NCBI RefSeq assembly: GCF_026241165.1
Contig: NZ_JAPFQN010000003.1
Coordinates: forward strand, 434,001-498,000
Reading direction: 5' to 3'
Source: Mangrovivirga halotolerans
GTDB taxonomy: Bacteria; Bacteroidota; Bacteroidia; Cytophagales; Cyclobacteriaceae
DNA: 64,000 nt
In this document: positions 52,483-59,742 of the stretch, piece after piece
Layout of the letters: every line of letters starts with the position of its first letter
How positions within the stretch are numbered: the stretch's first letter is position 1
Position numbers and translations under genes: made by a program
The notes under the pieces: generated by a model
Seen by the model: the letters and a program-made list of their open reading frames with translations, nothing else
What the model was told of the DNA's origin: nothing
The model's database searches: none

Positions 52483-54677
52483 TTAGCTACCTCTGATAGA
52501 AACTTAATTCTAATAAGTCGAATTTCTTCTTCTGAATATTCATCTTCGTCAAATTCGTCAAGGGCATCTTCAAGGCTGTCATTTTCTGCCTCCATGAAAT
52601 AATCGAATAGTTCTTCTTCAGCATCCTCATCAAGGTAGTCCTCGATGTAATAGTCAAGGTTTAATTTGGTTCCTGAATAAACAATATTCTCTATTTCATC
52701 AAGTAAGGCTTCAAAGGTGATGCCTCGTGATTCAGCGATCTCTTCAAGATCAATTTTTCTGTCTATCTGAGAAATTATATGAATCTTGTGTTTGGATTTA
52801 TCCCCGGATGTTTTGATAAGAATATCATCAGGCTTGATAATATCATTGTCTTCAACATATTTCTTGATCGCCTCGATGAATGGTTTACCAAACTTAGTGA
52901 CTTTCCCTGTTCCAACGCCATTGATCTTTGTAAGCTGATCTCTGTCAGTAGGATAAGTGGTAGCCATTTCCTCTAATGAATTATCCTGAAAGATAACATA
53001 AGGAGGTAAATCCTTTTGAGCTGCGAGTTTTTTACGCAGGTCTTTCAAAAGAGAAAATAAGTTTTCATCGTAACCCCTTGATGGGCCTGAAGGCTCATCC
53101 ATTTCTTCTTCAGTTTCCCTGGTGAGCTGACTATAATCGTGGGGTTTGGTGATTTTAATATCATGAGGTGACTTTAAAAAGTCTTTTCCTTTACCGGTTA
53201 GCTTAAGTACCCCGATATTATCGATATCTTTTTCAATGAATTCAAAGATCAGTGCCTGACGTAGAATTGAAGACCATAATTCTTTTGATTCTTCTTTTCC
53301 TTTTCCGTAAATAGATGTTTTGTCATGGCCGTACGATAAAACATACTGATTCGCAGATCCACGGATTACATCAACAAGGTGGCCGATACCAAATCTTTCA
53401 CCTGTTTCTGAGACAGCTTTTAATGCAGTAACCATATGTTCCTGGCCTTCAAATGACTCAGGCGGATTATTACATGCATCACAACCGGCAGTACTTTGAC
53501 ATTCTGCTTCATCCCAAGACTCTCCGAAGTAATGTAAAAGTTGTTTCCTTCTACATACCGCAGATTCTGCATAGGCTGAAACCTCTTCAAGCAAAACTTT
53601 TCCGTTTTCACGTTCAGTCACGGATTTGTCCTTATTGAATTTTTCAAGTTTCAGGATGTCGTTGTAACTGTAAAACATCAGGCAATGGCCATCGAGGCCA
53701 TCCCTTCCGGCACGTCCTGTTTCCTGATAATATCCTTCGATAGACTTAGGAGTATCATAATGGATCACGAAACGAACATCAGGCTTGTCAATACCCATTC
53801 CAAAGGCAATTGTTGCAACGATGATATCTATGTCCTCACTGAGGAAACCATCCTGGTTGGCCATCCTTACAGAACTTTCAAGCCCTGCATGATATGGGGC
53901 AGCTCTGAATCCATTGACAGCAAGGAACTGGGCGATTTCTTCCACTTTTTTCCTGCTCAGGCAATAGATAATTCCAGACTGACCTTTTCTGGGTTTTAAA
54001 AACTGAATGATCTGCTTTTTGATATTTTGTTTAGGTCTGACTTCATAATACAGGTTGTGCCTGTTAAATGATGATTTAAAGACCGTAGCGTTATCCATTT
54101 GCAGGTTCCGCTGAATATCTATCTGAACTTTCGGAGTAGCCGTTGCAGTTAAAGCAACAACAGGCATTTCTCCCAGATCACCAATAATTGTTTTAATTCT
54201 ACGGTATTCAGGACGGAAATCATGTCCCCATTCTGATATACAGTGCGCCTCATCGATCGCAACAAGTGAAATATTGATCTTTTTAAGGAATTCAATATTC
54301 TCCTCTTTTGTCAAAGATTCCGGAGCCACATATAATAATTTGGTATTTCCGGCCAAAGTTTCTTTTTTAACCTTGGTGATTTCACTTTTGCTTAATGAAG
54401 AATTTAAAAAATAGGCACTAAGCCCAAGAGCTCTTAGCTGATCAACCTGATTTTTCATCAGTGCGATCAATGGCGAGATAACAATTGTCGTCCCCTCAAG
54501 AACCACAGCAGGAAGTTGATAACAAAGAGACTTACCAGCACCAGTGGGCATAATGACAAAAGTGTCTTTGCCATTGATAATATTATTAATAATATTTTCT
54601 TGATTTCCCCTGAAATGGTGGTAGCCAAAAACTTCCTTTAAAGTGGATCGCAGTAAATCTGTACTAACTTCCGACAT
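52479..54677 (-). CDS. recQ: ATP-dependent DNA helicase RecQ
   Basis: 732 residues. The N-terminal superfamily II core has MPTGAGKSLCYQLPA (Walker A), DEAHCISEWGHDFRPEYRRI (motif II) and QETGRAGRDGL (motif VI). A zinc site follows with Cys in CRRKQLLHYFGE, CQSTAGC and CDAC, then the RQC winged helix (GIGHLVDVIRGS). An HRDC domain lies around residues 540-610 (LKDLRKKLAAQKDLPPYVIFQD ... INGVGTGKVTKFG). A further acidic C-terminal extension (YFMEAENDSLEDALDEFDEDE) makes it longer than E. coli RecQ (609 residues). It unwinds DNA in recombination and repair. Divergent from kdsD, an arrangement that recurs in the phylum. Confidence 0.95.
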   Translation of the reverse strand: MSEVSTDLLRSTLKEVFGYHHFRGNQENIINNIINGKDTFVIMPTGAGKSLCYQLPAVVLEGTTIVISPLIALMKNQVDQLRALGLSAYFLNSSLSKSEITKVKKETLAGNTKLLYVAPESLTKEENIEFLKKINISLVAIDEAHCISEWGHDFRPEYRRIKTIIGDLGEMPVVALTATATPKVQIDIQRNLQMDNATVFKSSFNRHNLYYEVRPKQNIKKQIIQFLKPRKGQSGIIYCLSRKKVEEIAQFLAVNGFRAAPYHAGLESSVRMANQDGFLSEDIDIIVATIAFGMGIDKPDVRFVIHYDTPKSIEGYYQETGRAGRDGLDGHCLMFYSYNDILKLEKFNKDKSVTERENGKVLLEEVSAYAESAVCRRKQLLHYFGESWDEAECQSTAGCDACNNPPESFEGQEHMVTALKAVSETGERFGIGHLVDVIRGSANQYVLSYGHDKTSIYGKGKEESKELWSSILRQALIFEFIEKDIDNIGVLKLTGKGKDFLKSPHDIKITKPHDYSQLTRETEEEMDEPSGPSRGYDENLFSLLKDLRKKLAAQKDLPPYVIFQDNSLEEMATTYPTDRDQLTKINGVGTGKVTKFGKPFIEAIKKYVEDNDIIKPDDILIKTSGDKSKHKIHIISQIDRKIDLEEIAESRGITFEALLDEIENIVYSGTKLNLDYYIEDYLDEDAEEELFDYFMEAENDSLEDALDEFDEDEYSEEEIRLIRIKFLSEVAN

Positions 54678-54741
54678 ATAATGGTATTACCTTAATCTCT
54701 AGCTTATTTGAAAAAAAAATCAAAAATTTGTCTTACAAAAT

Positions 54742-55734
54742 TTGAAACTAAACATTATTCAGACATTGAATTTAGCAAAAAATATAAAAACAATCGCTAA
54801 AAATGTACTTATAAATGAGTCAGATGCAATAAAAAACATTGCTTTTCTCATTGACGACGAGTTTGAAGCGATAGTAAGGGCAATTATTGAGTCAAAAGGC
54901 AGGGTTGTAATCACTGGAATTGGCAAAAGTGCAATAATTGCAAATAAGATTGTTGCAACTATGAATTCAACAGGTACTCCTGCATTGTTTATGCACGCAG
55001 CTGATGCTATTCATGGTGATCTTGGGATGGTACAGCCGGATGACTTTGTGATTTGTATTTCAAAAAGTGGTAATACGCCCGAAATAAAAGTTCTGGTTCC
55101 ATTGATTAAGCGAACAGGTTGTACTCTTGTAGGACTCGTGAGTAATACTGAAAGTTTTCTTGCTCAGCATTCTGATTTTACTCTCAATGCTACAATTGGA
55201 GAGGAAGCCTGTCCTCATAATCTTGCACCAACCACCAGTACTACAGCTCATTTAGCACTAGGCGATGCCCTAGCAGTAGCACTTTTAGAAGCAAAAGGGT
55301 TTACCAGTGAGGATTTCGGTAGATATCATCCAGGTGGAGCTCTCGGAAAGCAACTTTATTTAAAGGTAGATGATATATACCCGGCTAATGAAAAGCCGAT
55401 TGTCCGTCCGGATACTCCATTGAAAGATTGTATAATTGAAATCTCGAGCAAAAGGCTGGGTGCAGCAGTTGTGATCAGTGAAGACGAAAAAATTGTGGGA
55501 GTAATTACTGATGGTGACCTGAGAAGGATGCTGCAAAAAAATCCTTCCCTGGATGGATTGAAAGCCTCTGATGTAATGGGGGAAAACCCAAAGACGATCG
55601 AAGCCGGAGAGTATGCCGTAAAGGCTTTTAATGTAATGCAAGAAAATAATATCACACAAATAATTGTAACTAACGAAGATAAATTTGTAGGTTTTGTACA
55701 TTTGCATGATCTTTTGAGAGAAGGAATTATTTAA
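54742..55734 (+). CDS. Arabinose-5-phosphate isomerase (KpsF/GutQ/KdsD family)
   Basis: 330 residues. An N-terminal SIS sugar-isomerase domain has GKSAIIANKIVATMNSTGTPALFMHA, CISKSGNTPEIKVLVPLIKR and CPHNLAPTTSTTAHLALGDALA. Two CBS domains follow from about residue 215 (PLKDCIIEISSKRLGAAVV ... ASDVMGENPKTIEAGEYAVKAFNVM). It interconverts D-ribulose 5-phosphate and D-arabinose 5-phosphate, the first step to Kdo of lipopolysaccharide. Translation probably begins at TTG (54742), as no ATG gives the usual N-terminal helix. A different start remains possible. It is 45 bases upstream of manC and probably in one operon with it. Confidence 0.9.
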   Translation: MKLNIIQTLNLAKNIKTIAKNVLINESDAIKNIAFLIDDEFEAIVRAIIESKGRVVITGIGKSAIIANKIVATMNSTGTPALFMHAADAIHGDLGMVQPDDFVICISKSGNTPEIKVLVPLIKRTGCTLVGLVSNTESFLAQHSDFTLNATIGEEACPHNLAPTTSTTAHLALGDALAVALLEAKGFTSEDFGRYHPGGALGKQLYLKVDDIYPANEKPIVRPDTPLKDCIIEISSKRLGAAVVISEDEKIVGVITDGDLRRMLQKNPSLDGLKASDVMGENPKTIEAGEYAVKAFNVMQENNITQIIVTNEDKFVGFVHLHDLLREGII

Positions 55735-55779
55735 TTAAATTTAGGATAAGGGAATGTTTTCCCTTTCAATAAAAAAAAT

Positions 55780-56856
55780 ATGCATAAGAAACTTTATGTT
55801 GTTTTAATGGCTGGAGGGATTGGGTCCCGTTTTTGGCCATATAGCAGAAATGCAGAACCTAAGCAATTCTTGGATGTACTTGGGGTAGGAGAGTCTTTAC
55901 TTCAAATGACTTATAAACGATTTTTGAAAATAGTAGACCCTGAAAACATTCTTATAGTAACAAATGCTGATTATGTCGACAAGGTTAAAGACCAATTGCC
56001 TGATTTAAATGATAATCAGATTTTGGGGGAACCATTAGGTAGAAATACTGCGCCATGCATTGCATATGCTGCATATAAAATAAATGAGCGCGACCCTGAT
56101 TCTGTTATGGTAGTTTCTCCTGCTGATCATGCTATTTTTGATGAAGATGTGTTTATCGATACCTTGAAAATTGCAATAGAGAAAGCTGAACAAACAGACT
56201 CATTACTTACTATTGGGATTAATCCTCATAAACCTGAGACTCAATATGGTTATATTCAGTTTATTGAAGGAAAGGGGAGAGTAAAAAAGGTGAAAACATT
56301 TACTGAAAAGCCTCATGAAGAGCTTGCAGTTAAATTTTTGGAATCCGGAGATTTTTTATGGAATTCCGGGATATTTGTTTGGAACGTAAAATCAATAATA
56401 GATTCTTTTGAGAATTATGCTCCGGATATCGCAGAGACATTTTCAGAAGGGCGAGGTCTGTATGATACGCCTGAAGAATCTAAATTCATAAAAAAATCTT
56501 ATTCACATTGTAAGAATATCTCCATCGATTATGCAATAATGGAGAAATCAGAAAACGTTTATGTGGTTAAGGGTGATTTCAGATGGTCTGATCTTGGTAG
56601 TTGGAATGCTATCCATGAGATGAAAGAAACTGATGAAAACGGAAACGTGGCAGACGGTAAAGTAACATTTTTAAATGCAAATAACTGTTACGTTAAAACC
56701 TGTGATTCAGATAAAGTGGTTCTGGTTGATGGTCTTGAAAATTACCTGATAACAGACTGCAAAGATGTACTGTTGATTACACCAAAAGGCGACGCTGCCA
56801 AGATAAAGCATTATGCTAAAAAAGTGAAAGACAATTGGGGCGAAGATTATTTATGA
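55780..56856 (+). CDS. manC: Mannose-1-phosphate guanylyltransferase
   Basis: 358 residues. It begins VVLMAGGIGSRFWPYSRNAEPKQF, the nucleotidyltransferase signature of GDP-mannose pyrophosphorylases. LGEPLGRNTAPCIAYAA and MVVSPADHAIFDEDVF are further active-site blocks, and FTEKPHEELAVKFLESGDFLWNSGIFVW is the sugar-binding region. It lacks the C-terminal phosphomannose isomerase cupin of the larger ManC proteins, so it is the monofunctional type. It makes GDP-mannose from mannose-1-phosphate and GTP for surface glycans and protein mannosylation. Convergent with rlmB, overlapping by 10 bases. Confidence 0.93.
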   Translation: MHKKLYVVLMAGGIGSRFWPYSRNAEPKQFLDVLGVGESLLQMTYKRFLKIVDPENILIVTNADYVDKVKDQLPDLNDNQILGEPLGRNTAPCIAYAAYKINERDPDSVMVVSPADHAIFDEDVFIDTLKIAIEKAEQTDSLLTIGINPHKPETQYGYIQFIEGKGRVKKVKTFTEKPHEELAVKFLESGDFLWNSGIFVWNVKSIIDSFENYAPDIAETFSEGRGLYDTPEESKFIKKSYSHCKNISIDYAIMEKSENVYVVKGDFRWSDLGSWNAIHEMKETDENGNVADGKVTFLNANNCYVKTCDSDKVVLVDGLENYLITDCKDVLLITPKGDAAKIKHYAKKVKDNWGEDYL

Positions 56857-57602
56857 TCCAGCCTTTGTCTGACAACTTCATAGGCCGCCATTCCGGCAGC
56901 TACGGATACATTTAGCGAACTAATATTTCCACTCATTGGTATTTTACCAGCTTCATTAGCTTTCTTAAGGTATTCAGGAGAGACACCGTCTTCTTCTGAT
57001 CCCATTAAAAGAGCTATTGGGCCGGTAAGATCTATTGTGGATATTTCCTTGTCAGTTTTTTCTGTGCAAGCCACTACATTCACCCCATAATCCTGCAAAA
57101 AGTCTATGGATTCTTTTAAGTTATTTTCTCTGCATACTTTTATATGATTAAGGGCTCCAGCAGATGTTTTTACTGCATCACCAGTAATCATGGCACTGCC
57201 ACGTGAAGGGACAATTATTGCATCTACTCCCATACACTCACATGTTCTTGCAATTGCACCAAAATTTCTAACATCAGTGATACGATCCAGTATCACTAAA
57301 AACGGATTTTTACCTTCCTCGTAGAGGCTGGTTACTACCTCTGTCATTGGTAAATATTTCACAGGACTAATAAATGCTATAGCACCCTGGTGATTTTTCC
57401 TGGTTATCCGGTTTAATTTTTCCTGTGGCACATACTGAACAGGGATTTCATGGGTTTTTGCAAGCTTAACCAACTCTTGCATTAACTGATTTCTTTCATT
57501 TTTTTGAAGAAGCAATTTTTCAACCTCCCTGCCAGCTTCTATTCCTTCAATAATTGCTCTTGTACCGAAAATGTAATCTTCTTTCTTTGGACCTGTTCTC
57601 AT
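56847..57602 (-). CDS. rlmB: 23S rRNA (guanosine-2'-O-)-methyltransferase RlmB/TrmH family
   Basis: 251 residues of the SPOUT (trefoil-knot) class. The N-terminal substrate-binding domain is present (YIFGTRAIIEGIEAGREVEKLLLQKNERN). LVILDRITDVRNFGAIARTCECMGVDAIIVP is motif 1 with the catalytic Arg. IALLMGSEEDGVSPEYLKKANEAGKIPM is motif 2, and SSLNVSVAAGMAAYEVVRQR is motif 3, together forming the SAM knot. It methylates the 2'-OH of a guanosine, presumably G2251 of 23S rRNA. The GWxTD gene lies just upstream on the same strand (5-base gap). Confidence 0.92.
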   Translation of the reverse strand: MRTGPKKEDYIFGTRAIIEGIEAGREVEKLLLQKNERNQLMQELVKLAKTHEIPVQYVPQEKLNRITRKNHQGAIAFISPVKYLPMTEVVTSLYEEGKNPFLVILDRITDVRNFGAIARTCECMGVDAIIVPSRGSAMITGDAVKTSAGALNHIKVCRENNLKESIDFLQDYGVNVVACTEKTDKEISTIDLTGPIALLMGSEEDGVSPEYLKKANEAGKIPMSGNISSLNVSVAAGMAAYEVVRQRLDHK

Positions 57603-57607
57603 ATATT

Positions 57608-58807
57608 TTATCTACCTCTCCAGGTATCAATTGCTTTAAACCAATCATTTTGGTATTCATCTTTTCTTATCAAAACAAAATGATAACCTGAATACGGATC
57701 TTTTACTTGCACAAAGGTAAATGATAGCGTTGAATTAAGTCCCTTTTTATAAGACCATATTTCATAATTGCCATCTTTTTTAATGTTGGTTGGTGACCCA
57801 AGAATAATGTAGAGCATTCCCTGGTCAGTTTTCCACCCTTCCTTATAGTTTGTGAAATAATAATTAGCCTTAGCTACGCGGTTGAAGTAAAGTTTGATCT
57901 TTGGTTTTGCCCGGCCTGGAGATCCAAAAGCTCTGAGAAAGAACTGATCAAGTGCCTTTTTAGATTTCAGGGAGTCCAGTTCATTGTATTCTTTATTAGA
58001 AGAGATATATCGAAGTGGTCCGATTAAACCTTCCACAGTTTGAAGTTTGGGGAAATTACTTTCTTCCACCCTGAATCCCTGGGCTTCCATTGATTCTTCA
58101 GATTCTTTATATTGATATAATCCGGTTGAATCAAATCTGAATGTCTGAGAAATCCCTATTTTGATGGAATTTATATTTTCAGGGCCACCTTCATTTTGAT
58201 TAAAGGATTCAAACATAGGGGGGTAAGCAGGTTTGAAGTCATAATCGAGTTGGTAAATTAATAGTGAATCGACATTGACCCCATTGTTGAAAGTATTAAA
58301 GGTTAATTCATCACCTTTTTTAAAATAGGTGCTTGTGATATCTTGAGAGCCATTTATAGCAGGGAACACTGACGGAGAATTGAAAATAAACCTTTCTCCG
58401 ACTAAAAACAGGTCAGGATACATAAGGTTGTTAATTCGCATTGCAAGAAAGACCCAATTCTGATCATCGGTTAACTCCTGTTCCAGTTGAACATGAATGG
58501 TTTCACCCCCCTTTAATACCTGGTTTTTTTGATAATTAATTTGATCCGGTACTTTTTCATCCAGATCATTATGTGCTGATGTTGAAAATGCAACATCCCT
58601 TTCACTGGAAGACAAGTTGGTTATTTGAACAAATAAAATGGCTTTTCTTGTTTCATTTTCAGTGACGTATATTCTGCTTTCATATTCAAAACCCTTACCC
58701 TGATAATATTTAAATGAAAGATCAAGTGAGTCAAGTGTCTGAGCATTAGCAAAAAAACCGTTTAAAAACACCAGAAAAATAGTGCTGAGACTGATTAAAA
58801 ATTTCAT
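57608..58807 (-). CDS. Exported GWxTD-domain protein
   Basis: 399 residues from the ATG at 58807 (an in-frame ATG 18 bases upstream is possible but gives a less clean signal peptide). The signal peptide ends near FFANAQ. Residues 30-270 look like beta-rich domains with no named family. The C-terminal GWxTD domain is visible as YFTNYKEGWKTDQGMLYIILGSP and is followed by EIWSYKKGLNSTLSFTFVQV. The domain is widespread in Bacteroidota periplasmic or surface proteins, function unknown. It probably sits in the periplasm. It is co-transcribed with rlmB. Confidence 0.82.
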   Translation of the reverse strand: MKFLISLSTIFLVFLNGFFANAQTLDSLDLSFKYYQGKGFEYESRIYVTENETRKAILFVQITNLSSSERDVAFSTSAHNDLDEKVPDQINYQKNQVLKGGETIHVQLEQELTDDQNWVFLAMRINNLMYPDLFLVGERFIFNSPSVFPAINGSQDITSTYFKKGDELTFNTFNNGVNVDSLLIYQLDYDFKPAYPPMFESFNQNEGGPENINSIKIGISQTFRFDSTGLYQYKESEESMEAQGFRVEESNFPKLQTVEGLIGPLRYISSNKEYNELDSLKSKKALDQFFLRAFGSPGRAKPKIKLYFNRVAKANYYFTNYKEGWKTDQGMLYIILGSPTNIKKDGNYEIWSYKKGLNSTLSFTFVQVKDPYSGYHFVLIRKDEYQNDWFKAIDTWRGR

Positions 58808-58841
58808 ACTTATAAATTTTAACATAAGTTATTTGCTTTAT

Positions 58842-58874
58842 TTTGTTTTGGCAAAGTAAAAAGGCCTAATTTTG
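58842..58874 (+). promoter_or_regulatory. Promoter of the methyltransferase gene
   Basis: TTTG (58842-58845) and TAATTTTG (58867-58874) with a 21-base spacer fit both halves of the Bacteroidota consensus. The ATG at 58895 is 21 bases beyond the -7 box. Confidence 0.7.
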
Positions 58875-58894
58875 CTAATTATCATTAAACTAAT

Positions 58895-59671
58895 ATGGCA
58901 ACGTATACTACAGAGATCGCTTCTGATACTATTTCTTCTGATAACCCCATTCACAGCAGGTTGTTAAAGGCCTATTATGCTGCCAAGCCATTTGTGTCTG
59001 GAAGTTTGCTTGAAGTAGGGTGTGGAGAAGGAAGAGGTGTAGAGTTATTAAAACCTAAAGCCACTAATTATAAGGCAGTTGACAAAATCGGTGAGGTGAT
59101 AGATAAACTATCAGCTAAATATCCTGAAGTAGATTTTGTGCAGGCACATATTCCACCATTTGATGGATGGGAGAGTGAGCAGTTTGATACTATTGTGACT
59201 TTTCAGGTGATCGAACACATTAAAGATGATGGTCTTTTCTTAAAAGAGTTATACAGGCTTCTAAAGCCAGGAGGTAAGCTACTTGTTACCACTCCGAATA
59301 TCAACTATACACTTACTCGAAATCCATGGCATGAAAGAGAGTATACTCCCAAAGAACTAGAAAGCCTTATGGCGAAATATTTTGATAAAGTGGAGACAAA
59401 AGGTATTGGGGGTAATGAAAAAGTATGGGATTACTATAAGCAAAATAAAAGGTCAGTTGAAAAGATCACTCGCTTTGATATTTTTGATTTGCAGTATAAA
59501 CTCCCAGCATCGATATTGAGAATTCCGTATGATATTTTAAACAGGATAAACAGAAATAATCTTTCCAAACAAAATTCCGGACTGGTTACCGGAATCAGTC
59601 ATGAAGATTACCTGGTTATTGATGATCCGGAGAAGGCGCTGGATCTGTTTTATATAGGATATAAAGAGTAG
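58895..59671 (+). CDS. Class I SAM-dependent methyltransferase
   Basis: 258 residues. SLLEVGCGEGRGVELL is motif I for SAM binding, with an acidic residue (VDKIGEVID) at the end of strand 2. TIVTFQVIEHIKDDGLFLKELYRLLKPGGKLLVTTPN forms motifs II and III of the UbiE/COQ5-like Methyltransf_11 type. The C-terminal part (WHEREYTPKELESLMAKYF) is typical of small-molecule or glycan methyltransferases. The substrate is unknown. It is monocistronic with its own promoter and terminator and might act on quinones, lipids or glycans. Confidence 0.88.
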   Translation: MATYTTEIASDTISSDNPIHSRLLKAYYAAKPFVSGSLLEVGCGEGRGVELLKPKATNYKAVDKIGEVIDKLSAKYPEVDFVQAHIPPFDGWESEQFDTIVTFQVIEHIKDDGLFLKELYRLLKPGGKLLVTTPNINYTLTRNPWHEREYTPKELESLMAKYFDKVETKGIGGNEKVWDYYKQNKRSVEKITRFDIFDLQYKLPASILRIPYDILNRINRNNLSKQNSGLVTGISHEDYLVIDDPEKALDLFYIGYKE

Positions 59672-59681
59672 AGGAAATAAA

Positions 59682-59729
59682 ATAAGACATAAAAAAAGGT
59701 AGCAATTGCTACCTTTTTTTATGTCTTAT
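59682..59729. terminator. Perfect long palindrome terminator between methyltransferase and GT117 genes
   Basis: A 24-base perfect inverted repeat without spacer (59682-59705 / 59706-59729), with GGTAGCAATTGCTACC at the centre, an A-run of seven and a T-run of seven. Works for both convergent genes. Confidence 0.9.
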
Positions 59730-59742
59730 AATTTATAATTTA

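Noticed and set aside
55748-55765. Small hairpin AAGGGAA / TTCCCTT between kdsD and manC
   Set aside because: Followed by TCAATAAAA rather than a T-run, and too short to call an attenuator.
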